Of a stretch of DNA of 18,121 bases, positions 1 through 6,376 are shown one piece after another (position 1 is the stretch's first letter; every line of letters starts with the position of its first letter). Origin of the DNA: Candidatus Saccharimonadota bacterium (GTDB taxonomy: Bacteria; Patescibacteriota; Saccharimonadia; Saccharimonadales; JACDFO01). Made by a program: the position numbers and the translations under genes. The notes under the pieces are model-generated. The model did not search any database and was not told the DNA's origin. It worked only from the letters and a program-made list of their open reading frames with translations. The stretch lies in the NCBI GenBank assembly GCA_013815785.1, contig JACDFO010000018.1, positions 1 to 18,121 on the forward strand. Direction: 5' to 3'.

Positions 1-156
1 ATCGATGGTCGTAAGGGTAATACCGAGGTGGTGCTAGTGCTCGGTGCCAATGAGAATAAACAGATTATAAAACTGCCAATGCGCGTCATTCCTGATGCCG
101 AAACCATCGATACTATAGGATTGTTGGTGGGTGCAAATAACGTTAAATTACACTGA
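1..156 (+). CDS. dnaE: Probable DNA polymerase III alpha subunit, C-terminal end (5' truncated)
   Basis: The first reading frame is open from the window's left edge for 51 codons and ends at TGA (154-156). The tail contains a G-N-T-E-V-V-L-V-L stretch, then I-K-L-P-M-R-V, a proline, and L-V-G-A-N-N-V-K-L near the end. This order (G-x-x-E-V-x-L-x-L, a short strand ending in R-V-x-P, then a helix and a Leu-Gly-Ala-like stop region) resembles the extreme C-terminus of bacterial DnaE polymerases, the replicative polymerase catalytic subunit. The catalytic domains lie outside the window, so the assignment rests on about 45 residues. It converges with the CAP-domain gene, leaving a 48-nt gap in which I see no GC-rich terminator hairpin. 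Confidence 0.55.
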   Translation: MDGRKGNTEVVLVLGANENKQIIKLPMRVIPDAETIDTIGLLVGANNVKLH

Positions 157-204
157 TAGTTTATGGCAGATGTCTGAAGGCAAGTGTTATTTGGCAAAAT
201 TGTA

Positions 205-1221
205 TTAGCGTATAAAGCCAACAGTTTGACTGAGTGTGATACCGAGAACCAGTAGGCCAATTAGCGTGCTGTCGAGTAGCGGGTGGTGGATTACGAATCG
301 TTCGCTATCACGAAGTAGATGGCGCACAGCAAGTCCGTGTTTCATAAGTATTGCCGCTAAGGCTAGCCCTATGACCACTGCGACGCCAAGCCCAGCCCAA
401 GGTACTTGGCCTTTTGTGATGGACTCCACTCTGGATACAGGTACAGTGATTGGTTCAAGCCCAGCTGTCTCGGTGCTAAAAGCGGGTGTCGTAGATTGCG
501 GAATATTCTCTGTCAGTGTTGCCTGAGCGGGCGCAGGTTCTAGCGGTTGTTCTACCGCTGGTGCGGGTGCAGTTTGGGCAGTCGGCTGTGCTGCAGCTGG
601 TTGTGCTGTAGGTGCCGTCGGCTGGCTTGTAGAAGCCAGTGTCTGAGGTTTACCGTACATCGCAACAACAACTGTCTCTGGCCCTGAGCCATTATATGCC
701 TCTGAATTTGCAAACCCAAATCCCACCTCGCTAAATGCACTATCAAGCATATTCGCTTTGTGAGTCGGACTATTCATCCATCCCGTAACCGTCGAGGAAC
801 TGTCATTGAAGCCATACGCAAGATTTTCCCCAGCTTTTAGATACTTATAGCCCGCATTGTTCACAAAAACCCAGGGCTCCTGCCCGTCAGGCGTATTATG
901 AGACCAATAATTACGAGCTACCATGTCATTGGCTTTAGCCTGCGCAGCACTGTTAAGCTGCTGGTTTAATGCCAACGATGCTTGGCCATTGCTAGCCCGT
1001 TCGCTGTTTGTAGATTGGAGTAAGCCACCCTGGCTCACGTTGGTCGCATAGGCAAGCGTGGCGGTTTTTGGCGACCATCCGCTTAGCAAGACACTGGCTA
1101 TGATAGATATAACTAGCGGCAAATAGGGAAGATACACATGATGAAATTGCTTAGAGCGCTTCTGGTGATGCCCGTAACGTTTACGAACATGGGGGTGTTG
1201 AGATGCTTTTTTTGTTTTCAT
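205..1221 (-). CDS. Membrane-anchored CAP (SCP/PR-1) domain protein
   Basis: 338 residues. The N-terminus is strongly basic (about residues 1-28), followed by a hydrophobic signal-anchor segment (about 31-48). The CAP domain spans about 66-192 and shows the hallmarks: H108 in S-H-N-T-P-D-G, E132 in G-E-N-L-A, H154 in S-P-T-H-K-A-N-M-L, and the closing V-V-V-A-M-Y-G strand. H108, E132 and H154 fit the conserved CAP cavity residues. A low-complexity Ala/Pro/Gln/Thr linker follows (about 194-240), then two hydrophobic segments (about 274-293 and 318-336). The CAP domain would be outside the cell on a flexible stalk, anchored at both ends. CAP proteins are secreted proteins of varied function, so no reaction can be assigned. 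The gene lies 42 nt downstream of the SpoU methyltransferase gene on the same strand and has no Shine-Dalgarno. Confidence 0.85.
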   Translation of the reverse strand: MKTKKASQHPHVRKRYGHHQKRSKQFHHVYLPYLPLVISIIASVLLSGWSPKTATLAYATNVSQGGLLQSTNSERASNGQASLALNQQLNSAAQAKANDMVARNYWSHNTPDGQEPWVFVNNAGYKYLKAGENLAYGFNDSSSTVTGWMNSPTHKANMLDSAFSEVGFGFANSEAYNGSGPETVVVAMYGKPQTLASTSQPTAPTAQPAAAQPTAQTAPAPAVEQPLEPAPAQATLTENIPQSTTPAFSTETAGLEPITVPVSRVESITKGQVPWAGLGVAVVIGLALAAILMKHGLAVRHLLRDSERFVIHHPLLDSTLIGLLVLGITLSQTVGFIR

Positions 1222-1229
1222 TATTTACA

Positions 1230-1235
1230 ATTATC
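1230..1235 (-). promoter_or_regulatory. Possible -10 element of the CAP-domain gene
   Basis: The minus strand reads GATAAT (5 of 6 to TATAAT), ending 8 nt before the ATG at 1221. No Shine-Dalgarno lies between. No good -35 was found at normal spacing, so this is weak alone. It is listed because the same arrangement recurs at other genes here. Confidence 0.3.
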
Positions 1236-1263
1236 TAACCATAAGTGCAATATTTTTGCAACA

Positions 1264-1758
1264 TCAGCCGTATTTGAATTGGTACAAAGCCATCGCAGCT
1301 GCCTGTACTACGTTGAATGATTCTTTTTTTCCAGCCATGGGAATTTCTAGCACAACCGCACATTGCTTTAAGACGTCCGCTTCCATGCCTTCTACTTCTC
1401 GCCCTAAAATGAGTGCGATTTTATCCGACGGATTAAATGTCGGTAATGCGACCGAGTTATTCGTCTGCTCTAAGGCGGCAATTTGATAACCCTCTGACTT
1501 TAATGAATTTATTACGTTACTGATATTTTCATCATAAACCCAGTCAACTAGCTTTTCAGCACCTAATGCAGTCTTATGAATTTGAAAATCCAGTTTATTC
1601 GCCATGTGTGGCATTCGAGTGTCATCGGACCGTAACGGGTAAGGCGTATAGCCTGTGAGAAACACTTTATTTATTCCCAAACCCTCAGCGGTTCGGAGCA
1701 AAGAGCCTACATTGTGACAGCTCCTTAAGTTATGTGCGATCAAAATAATACTTTGCAT
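1264..1758 (-). CDS. SpoU/TrmH-family RNA 2'-O-ribose methyltransferase
   Basis: 164 residues, a single SPOUT domain with no N-terminal substrate-binding extension, about the size of TrmL-like proteins. The three SpoU motifs are visible: motif 1 around residues 10-28 (N10, R12, N16, G18 and R22), motif 2 at 115-126 (A-L-I-L-G-R-E-V-E-G-M-E), and motif 3 at 139-156 (I-P-M-x-G, then S-F-N-V). Motif 3 has S-F-N-V-V where the family usually has S-L-N-V-S, but keeps the key Asn (N149). The family transfers methyl from S-adenosylmethionine to a ribose 2'-OH in tRNA or rRNA through a trefoil knot. Which nucleotide is modified cannot be read from the sequence. The gene is divergent from the pilus ATPase gene. 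Confidence 0.88.
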   Translation of the reverse strand: MQSIILIAHNLRSCHNVGSLLRTAEGLGINKVFLTGYTPYPLRSDDTRMPHMANKLDFQIHKTALGAEKLVDWVYDENISNVINSLKSEGYQIAALEQTNNSVALPTFNPSDKIALILGREVEGMEADVLKQCAVVLEIPMAGKKESFNVVQAAAMALYQFKYG

Positions 1759-1765
1759 ATAACAA

Positions 1766-1771
1766 ATTCTA
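1766..1771 (-). promoter_or_regulatory. Possible -10 element of the SpoU methyltransferase gene
   Basis: Minus strand TAGAAT (5 of 6 to consensus) ends 7 nt before the ATG at 1758, within the 59-bp divergent spacer shared with the pilus ATPase gene. There is no Shine-Dalgarno. The implied transcript would begin at or next to the start codon. The -35 is weak. Confidence 0.35.
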
Positions 1772-1802
1772 ATACGGAATTCTTGTTTTAACCATGAGCG
1801 TT

Positions 1803-1808
1803 TATAAT
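1803..1808 (+). promoter_or_regulatory. -10 element (perfect TATAAT) of the pilus ATPase gene
   Basis: A perfect TATAAT lies 9 nt before the ATG at 1818. With a start site about 7 nt downstream, the transcript would have a leader of about 3 nt, so it would be effectively leaderless. The TTCTTG at 1780-1785 is a poor -35 candidate with a 17-nt spacer. Confidence 0.5.
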
Positions 1809-1817
1809 AAGGCTTAA

Positions 1818-3422
1818 ATGAGCCAAGATGCCAGATATGACGAAGAACAGGCTACACAGCGACGTGCGCAGATATTAAATCTGCAATATGCCGATACCTC
1901 GGGACCGAATAAACCGATATTTAAGAATCTATTAACAACCCAGGAATTGTATGATTTAAAAATTATACCTCTTTATGCCGACGATCATGCCATTAGCTTC
2001 GGCGTCACTAATAGTACGTCGCAGGCAGTGATGAATAGTATACGTCAGCGTTTCCAAGATCAACGGCTGACATTTTCTCTGATTTCAGACGTCGGCTACC
2101 GCGAGTATATGAAGCTGTATAATCCACCAAAAGAGGTTATATATCAAGATATCTCATTAAATAGTGCAGGTACGGAAAATTTGGTTCAGCAAGTATCGGC
2201 AACTCTTGAGCAGGTGCGTGCGGATGATATGTTGGCATACTTAGTTCAGCAGGCACATAAATTAGCTGCTTCTGATATTCATTTGGAAACTCAAGTAAGT
2301 CATGTCCGTGTTCGCTTCCGAATTGATGGTGTGCTGCACCCTATTGCCCATCTTTCACCACAGAAATATCGTGTGCTTATATCTGCTATCGCTAGTGCCG
2401 GGAATATTTCCACTTCTTCCCCAGACGCACAACAGGGGCATATTTCGCAAAAAGTCAGCATGGCTGATGGCGGTGAAGTCGCGGTGAATCTTCGTCTCGA
2501 AAGTGTACCAACTATTAATGGTATGGATATGGTCATGCGTTTGTTTAATATGAACCAAGAAATGTACAACCTCGATCGATTGGGTTTGTCGCAGCTCGAG
2601 AGGCATGTCGTCGATGATATCATTGCTAAACCGAGCGGTCTGGTGCTTGTAGTTGGGCCGACCGGCTCTGGTAAAACAACAACTCTTTATTCAATGCTAA
2701 ATTCGCTTAACAATCCTGAGCGCAAAATTATAACTATCGAGGATCCGGTTGAGTACCAATTTCAAGGTATTACTCAAATATCAGTTACTAGTAAAACGGC
2801 TCAAGAAACCAATTTTGCGGAGCGTTTGCGCGCGGTATTACGGCTTGATCCTGATATTGTCATGGTTGGTGAGATTCGAGACATGGACACCGCTAAAACG
2901 GCACTTCAAGCTGCATTAACGGGCCATTTAGTACTTTCTACGTTCCATGCCTCGAGCGCAGCAGCAGCGCTTACACGAATGATGGACGTAATTGGCCAGA
3001 ATCCATTGTTTGTGTCTGCAATACGATTGGTTATGGCTCAGCGCTTAGTGCGTAAGCTTGACGATGAGATTAAACAACCATTCCAGCCAGACGAGGTTAC
3101 ACTCCAAATTATTCAAAAAGTACTCGATACTCTACCGCAAGGTGTTGATAGACCGCAGGATTTGCGCAGCCTGCAGTTTTACCAGCCTGGTAGTTCCGCG
3201 GAGAATCCTTATGGCTTTAAAGGGCAGATTGCACTGCGCGAGCAGTTCTTAATGTCCGGGAAAATCAGGGAGCTATTAGAACAAGGAAATATGCGCTTGT
3301 CAGCTCAGACAATCGAAGAGGCTGCTGTACAAAGTGGCATGCGAACTATGCTGCAAGACGGTATTTTAAAAGTTTGTGCGGGCGAGACAACAATGGAAGA
3401 AGTATATCGTGTTGTTGGTTAA
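1818..3422 (+). CDS. pilB: PilB/GspE-family type IV pilus assembly ATPase
   Basis: 534 residues. An MshEN-like N-terminal domain (about 36-101) precedes the secretion-ATPase core. Motifs: Walker A G-P-T-G-S-G-K-T (280-287), Asp box I-T-I-E-D-P-V-E-Y (305-313), Walker B ending V-G-E-I-R-D (350-355), and His box G-H-L-V-L-S-T-F-H-A (369-378). This hexameric cytoplasmic ATPase drives pilin polymerisation at the inner membrane. The tetracysteine zinc site usual in PilB is missing: after A-Q-R-L-V-R-K-L comes D-D-E-I, and before G-F-K-G-Q there is no Cys pair; the only cysteine in the protein is near the C-terminus. No other pilus genes lie in the window. A retraction ATPase (PilT) is less likely because of the N-terminal domain and the length. 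Confidence 0.9.
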   Translation: MSQDARYDEEQATQRRAQILNLQYADTSGPNKPIFKNLLTTQELYDLKIIPLYADDHAISFGVTNSTSQAVMNSIRQRFQDQRLTFSLISDVGYREYMKLYNPPKEVIYQDISLNSAGTENLVQQVSATLEQVRADDMLAYLVQQAHKLAASDIHLETQVSHVRVRFRIDGVLHPIAHLSPQKYRVLISAIASAGNISTSSPDAQQGHISQKVSMADGGEVAVNLRLESVPTINGMDMVMRLFNMNQEMYNLDRLGLSQLERHVVDDIIAKPSGLVLVVGPTGSGKTTTLYSMLNSLNNPERKIITIEDPVEYQFQGITQISVTSKTAQETNFAERLRAVLRLDPDIVMVGEIRDMDTAKTALQAALTGHLVLSTFHASSAAAALTRMMDVIGQNPLFVSAIRLVMAQRLVRKLDDEIKQPFQPDEVTLQIIQKVLDTLPQGVDRPQDLRSLQFYQPGSSAENPYGFKGQIALREQFLMSGKIRELLEQGNMRLSAQTIEEAAVQSGMRTMLQDGILKVCAGETTMEEVYRVVG

Positions 3423-3449
3423 TCACTAGAGTTCCGCGCCACTGAAGCG

Positions 3450-3455
3450 TATAGT
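3450..3455 (+). promoter_or_regulatory. Possible -10 element of the WhiB-like gene
   Basis: TATAGT (5 of 6) ends 9 nt before the ATG at 3465, the same spacing as upstream of the pilus ATPase and rplS genes. No Shine-Dalgarno is present and the -35 is not recognisable. Read-through from the pilus ATPase gene, which ends 42 nt upstream of the ATG, is also possible. Confidence 0.35.
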
Positions 3456-3464
3456 GCAAATACA

Positions 3465-3731
3465 ATGAAGCATCGCAATATTATAGATTACTACCAAGAT
3501 GATTGGTGGGCTGACGCGGCGTGTCTAGGTACAGAACCAGGCATGATGTTTCCGATGAATGAAGAGCAGCAAAGATTTGTAGCATCGACCGTGTGTGGTC
3601 AGTGTGCAGTCCGGGCCGAGTGTCTTGAATTTGCCCTTGTAACCAAGCAAGAACACGGTGTTTGGGGTGGCGATACTGAAAGTGGCCGTAGACATTTGCT
3701 TAAAATCTCAAAAGCACAAAAACAGGCCTAA
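3465..3731 (+). CDS. WhiB-like (Wbl) iron-sulfur transcription regulator
   Basis: 88 residues with the full WhiB signature. The four cluster-binding cysteines are C20, then C44 and C47 (C-x-x-C), then C53. The tryptophan-glycine turn G-V-W-G-G is at 65-69, followed by T-E-x-x-R-R and a basic C-terminus. The upstream W-A-D-A-A-C and F-P elements and the V-R-A-E-C-L-E-F-A segment also match. Known Wbl proteins carry a redox- or NO-sensitive [4Fe-4S] cluster, bind the primary sigma factor's region 4 and act at promoters. They are classically described from Actinobacteria and their phages, so one in this setting is notable. It follows the pilus ATPase gene by 42 nt. Its stop codon overlaps the convergent malic enzyme stop by 3 nt (shared CTAA). 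Target genes cannot be inferred. Confidence 0.92.
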   Translation: MKHRNIIDYYQDDWWADAACLGTEPGMMFPMNEEQQRFVASTVCGQCAVRAECLEFALVTKQEHGVWGGDTESGRRHLLKISKAQKQA

Positions 3732-4861
3732 ACGATAACTTTCGCTATTTCTGTAACTAATCTTGTGTCTAAAACGCTGGGGATTATTTCGTCTGCAGTA
3801 GGTGCTTCTACTAGGCCGGCGATAACCTCGGCTGCTTTAATTTTGTGCTCCTCGGTTATCTTATTGACGTGGTTATCTAGAGCGCCACGGAAAATGCCGG
3901 GGAACGCCAGGGCATTGTTAACCTGATTAGGAAAATCGCTTCGGCCTGTTGCCATAACGGCCACGCCAGCTGCTTTGGCAACATCCGGCATTATTTCGGG
4001 GTCGGGGTTAGCCATCGCAAAGACAATAGGATTTTTAGCCATTATTAGGATCATTTCGGTTGTTAGTAAGCCTGCTTTTGAAACACCAATAAAAACGTCG
4101 GCGTTTCCAAGTGCGTCATGCAAACTGCCACTTATTTTTTGTTTGTTGGTAAACTCTAGTAACTTTTTCTTCTCATCGTTTAGGTCTTTACGATCGCCGC
4201 TAATAATTCCTTTACTGTCTACCGCCAAGATTTCGGAATCTGCGTAAAGATTAACAAGTTTCATTATCGCTGTGCCTGCTGCACCGGCACCAACAACCAC
4301 GATACGGCAATCTTTGAGTTGTTTTCCGATAACCTTCATAGCGTTTATAAGCCCGGCCAAGACTACAATAGCGGTCCCATGTTGATCATCGTGCATAACA
4401 GGGATGTTTAGGGCAGATTTAATTCGATCTTCAACTTCGAAGCAAATGGGGGCCGCGATATCTTCAAGGTTAATACCACCAAAACTTGGGGCAATGGCGA
4501 CAACCGCCGCTACTATTTCGTCGGCGCTATGTACATCCAAAATAATCGGTACGGCATCTATACCGGCAAAATGCTTGAACAACATCGCTTTACCCTCCAT
4601 GACTGGTAAGGCTCCGTAGGGACCAATATCACCGAGTCCTAGCACTGCAGAACCATCTGATACAACTGCAACAGAGTTATTTAGCCACGTGTAATCCCTC
4701 GCCTCATTGGGATGTTCAGCAACATAGGATGACACGGCTGCCACACCCGGTGTGTAGTAAGTACTAAGTTTTTCCTGACTATCAAGTGTGTCTTTTAATT
4801 CAACAGTAATTTTTCCTCGTAATTCCTTGTGTCTTTCCAGTGCTAATTTTCGGTAGTCCAT
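3728..4861 (-). CDS. Malic enzyme (malate dehydrogenase, decarboxylating)
   Basis: 377 residues, close to the short bacterial malic enzymes of about 380-410. It converts malate to pyruvate and CO2 with reduction of NAD or NADP. Visible motifs: Y-Y-T-P-G-V-A (35-41, catalytic Tyr probably Y36), V-V-S-D-G-S-A-V-L-G-L-G (67-77), the E-G-K element with catalytic Lys K91, metal-binding acids E133/D134 in N-L-E-D-I and D158/D159 in H-D-D-Q-H-G-T-A, and the dinucleotide loop G-A-G-A-A-G (191-196). No fused phosphotransacetylase domain follows, unlike long MaeB-type enzymes. Cofactor preference cannot be decided by eye. It is transcribed divergently from rplS across a 65-bp spacer. In a streamlined fermentative organism it would be a rare link between C4 acids and pyruvate. 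Confidence 0.95.
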   Translation of the reverse strand: MDYRKLALERHKELRGKITVELKDTLDSQEKLSTYYTPGVAAVSSYVAEHPNEARDYTWLNNSVAVVSDGSAVLGLGDIGPYGALPVMEGKAMLFKHFAGIDAVPIILDVHSADEIVAAVVAIAPSFGGINLEDIAAPICFEVEDRIKSALNIPVMHDDQHGTAIVVLAGLINAMKVIGKQLKDCRIVVVGAGAAGTAIMKLVNLYADSEILAVDSKGIISGDRKDLNDEKKKLLEFTNKQKISGSLHDALGNADVFIGVSKAGLLTTEMILIMAKNPIVFAMANPDPEIMPDVAKAAGVAVMATGRSDFPNQVNNALAFPGIFRGALDNHVNKITEEHKIKAAEVIAGLVEAPTADEIIPSVLDTRLVTEIAKVIV

Positions 4862-4867
4862 GCCTTA

Positions 4868-4876
4868 ATGATAACA
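4868..4876 (-). promoter_or_regulatory. Extended -10 promoter of the malic enzyme gene
   Basis: The minus strand reads TGT then TATCAT (an extended -10 of TGn plus a 5-of-6 hexamer), ending 6 nt before the ATG at 4861. The start site would fall on or next to the ATG. No convincing Shine-Dalgarno is present. The palindromic TTGCAA at 4889-4894 lies 15 nt upstream. Confidence 0.45.
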
Positions 4877-4888
4877 GATAAGAAACAG

Positions 4889-4917
4889 TTGCAATAAACA
4901 CTTGAGTAGTGTAATAT
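4889..4917 (+). promoter_or_regulatory. rplS promoter (-35 TTGCAA, 17-nt spacer, -10 TAATAT)
   Basis: TTGCAA (4889-4894) and TAATAT (4912-4917) are separated by exactly 17 nt, the best-formed promoter in this half of the window. The -10 ends 9 nt before the ATG at 4927, so the start site is expected near 4924. This argues for ATG 4927 over the in-frame TTG at 4921, which would lie upstream of the transcript start. Confidence 0.6.
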
Positions 4918-4926
4918 CTATTGGTT

Positions 4927-5451
4927 ATGTTATCTGTTATTCAGCAAATTGAGGCAAAGTATAAGAAGGCACAGGTTGTCGACGTTCGATCTGGCGATAC
5001 TGTTAAAGTTCATCAGAAAATTCGTGAAGGCAGCAAAGAGCGTGTTCAGATTTTTCAAGGCCTGGTTATTCGTACCGATCGCAAAAACTCCCACACCAGC
5101 CGCATCACCGTCCGCCGTATTGCTAGTGGTGTCGGTGTAGAAAAAAGCTTTTTATTACACAGTCCGTTAGTCGTTAAAGTTGAAGTTACAAAGCGTAGCA
5201 AAGTCCGACGTAACTACTTGACGTATATGCGTGCTCGCACTGGCAAGTCCGCAAGGTTAACGGGCACCGCCTTTGACCAGGAGGCAGTAAATACTGTCCA
5301 TGATAAAGTTGCCGAAAAAGCAGAAGCTGAGATTAAGGAAACTGAAGCTAAGCAGAATGAAGAAGCCGCCGCCGAAAAAGCTGAAGAAACAGCTAAAGAC
5401 GATGCATCTTCTGATGTGACCACAGAACCAAACGAATCCAAAGAAGCATAA
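4927..5451 (+). CDS. rplS: 50S ribosomal protein L19 with acidic C-terminal extension
   Basis: 174 residues from ATG 4927; an in-frame TTG at 4921 is possible but lies upstream of the predicted transcript start. Residues 1 to about 112 are a normal L19: the D-V-R-S-G-D-T-V-K-V-H strand, F-Q-G-L-V-I-R, R-R-I-A-S-G-V-G-V-E-K-S-F, S-P-L-V-V-K-V-E-V and a basic R-S-K-V-R-R-N-Y-L end. L19 sits at the 30S-50S interface. Most bacterial L19 proteins stop at about 115 residues. This one adds about 60 residues rich in Glu, Ala and Lys, ending in a Ser/Asp/Glu-rich tail, likely a charged helix followed by disorder. rplS followed by rnhB and yraN is a widespread bacterial gene order. A clear intrinsic terminator follows at 5475-5496. 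Confidence 0.95.
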   Translation: MLSVIQQIEAKYKKAQVVDVRSGDTVKVHQKIREGSKERVQIFQGLVIRTDRKNSHTSRITVRRIASGVGVEKSFLLHSPLVVKVEVTKRSKVRRNYLTYMRARTGKSARLTGTAFDQEAVNTVHDKVAEKAEAEIKETEAKQNEEAAAEKAEETAKDDASSDVTTEPNESKEA

Positions 5452-5474
5452 TTTAAGTGTAAGCAACTATAAGC

Positions 5475-5496
5475 AGCGCCAGTCCGGCGCTTTTTT
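5475..5496 (+). terminator. Intrinsic terminator of rplS
   Basis: An all-GC 5-bp stem GCGCC / GGCGC (5476-5480 with 5486-5490), extended by an A-T pair, has a 5-nt loop and runs directly into six T. It lies 24 nt after the rplS stop. Its T-tract abuts the extended -10 of rnhB. Confidence 0.85.
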
Positions 5497-5504
5497 GCTA
5501 TGCT
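5496..5504 (+). promoter_or_regulatory. Extended -10 promoter of the rnhB operon
   Basis: TGC then TATGCT forms an extended -10 ending 6 nt before the ATG at 5511. The T of the TG dinucleotide is the last T of the rplS terminator tract. There is no Shine-Dalgarno before rnhB, and the -35 position falls inside the terminator hairpin. Confidence 0.4.
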
Positions 5505-5510
5505 AATCCT

Positions 5511-6086
5511 ATGCATAACTTGGTTGGGATTGATGAGGTCGGCAGGGGCTGTTGGGCGGGACCGCTCGTAGCTGCGGCTGTTATTTTATCCGAACCTATT
5601 GATGGGGTTATGGATTCCAAGAAGCTTACTGCTGCGCATCGTAAAGTCCTGGCTAAAGAAATTTATCTTAAAGCTGTCGCTGTAGGCGTTGGATGGATTG
5701 ACGCCGAGCGTATAGACAGTATAGGGTTGTCTGCCGCAAACCGCGAGGCTATGCAGCTAGCTTTAAATCAAATAGTTACTCCTTATGATCGAGTCATTGT
5801 GGATGGAAATTATAATTATCTAGCGCATCTAGATAATTCTGAAGCCGTAACCCGGGCAGATAGCTTGGTTCCAGCTGTAAGTGCAGCAAGCATTGTTGCA
5901 AAAGTTGCACGTGATGCATTTATGACAGAAGCAGCCTTGCAGTTTCCGGCGTACGGTTTTGAGAAGCACGTCGGATATGGCACTCAATTTCATCATCAGC
6001 AAATCAAACTTCATGGAGTTTGTAAGTTACATAGATTAAGCTACAAACCAGTTCAAAAACTGGTTTCTGATATTATTGACGCATGA
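5511..6086 (+). CDS. rnhB: Ribonuclease HII
   Basis: 191 residues. The active-site carboxylates are in place: D8 and E9 in G-I-D-E-V-G-R-G, D98 in V-I-V-D-G-N, and D117 in R-A-D-S, followed by the A-A-S-I-V-A-K-V-A-R-D helix. The S-K-K-L-T motif (36-40) is also typical. The usual G-P-L-A-G-P segment reads C-W-A-G-P here. The enzyme cleaves the RNA strand of RNA-DNA hybrids and nicks 5' of ribonucleotides embedded in DNA. Its TGA stop overlaps the DUF1653 ATG (ATGA), so the two are translationally coupled. The start has no Shine-Dalgarno but has an extended -10 just upstream. Confidence 0.95.
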   Translation: MHNLVGIDEVGRGCWAGPLVAAAVILSEPIDGVMDSKKLTAAHRKVLAKEIYLKAVAVGVGWIDAERIDSIGLSAANREAMQLALNQIVTPYDRVIVDGNYNYLAHLDNSEAVTRADSLVPAVSAASIVAKVARDAFMTEAALQFPAYGFEKHVGYGTQFHHQQIKLHGVCKLHRLSYKPVQKLVSDIIDA

Positions 6087-6376
6087 GCGAACTAAAATCA
6101 GGGGTATACAGACATTATAAGGGCGGTTTGTATTTGGCGCTGGGTGTAGCACGCCACAGCGAGACAGATGAAAAATTAGTTGCATATGTACCGCTGGGAG
6201 TTCAAGAAGGTCCTAGGATTACTGTCAGACCATACAACATGTTTTTTGAAATTGTTGAGGTAAATGGCAATGAAATGTCTCGCTTTGAATATATAGACGA
6301 GGCTGTAGCTCCCGAGGTTGCAGCTCGGTATGACCATCTATCTGGATACAACGGTTCTGACAGGCAAAATGACTAA
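6083..6376 (+). CDS. DUF1653 family small protein
   Basis: 97 residues matching DUF1653. Visible hallmarks are G-V-Y-R-H-Y-K-G (7-14), the H-S-E-T-x-E-K-L-V-A-Y segment (25-35), V-R-P-Y-N-M-F-F (48-55) and an R-F near residue 67. The function of the family is not established. It starts within the last codons of rnhB (ATGA overlap) and ends 8 nt inside the yraN start, so it sits in the middle of a tightly coupled three-gene operon. The C-terminus, after about residue 71, runs on for some 25 further residues without a recognisable motif. Confidence 0.85.
   Translation: MSELKSGVYRHYKGGLYLALGVARHSETDEKLVAYVPLGVQEGPRITVRPYNMFFEIVEVNGNEMSRFEYIDEAVAPEVAARYDHLSGYNGSDRQND

Noticed and set aside
552..746. 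Short minus-strand open frame rich in Leu/His/Gln over the CAP gene linker
   Set aside because: It is an alternative frame of the Ala/Pro/Gln linker codons, so its composition follows from the real gene.
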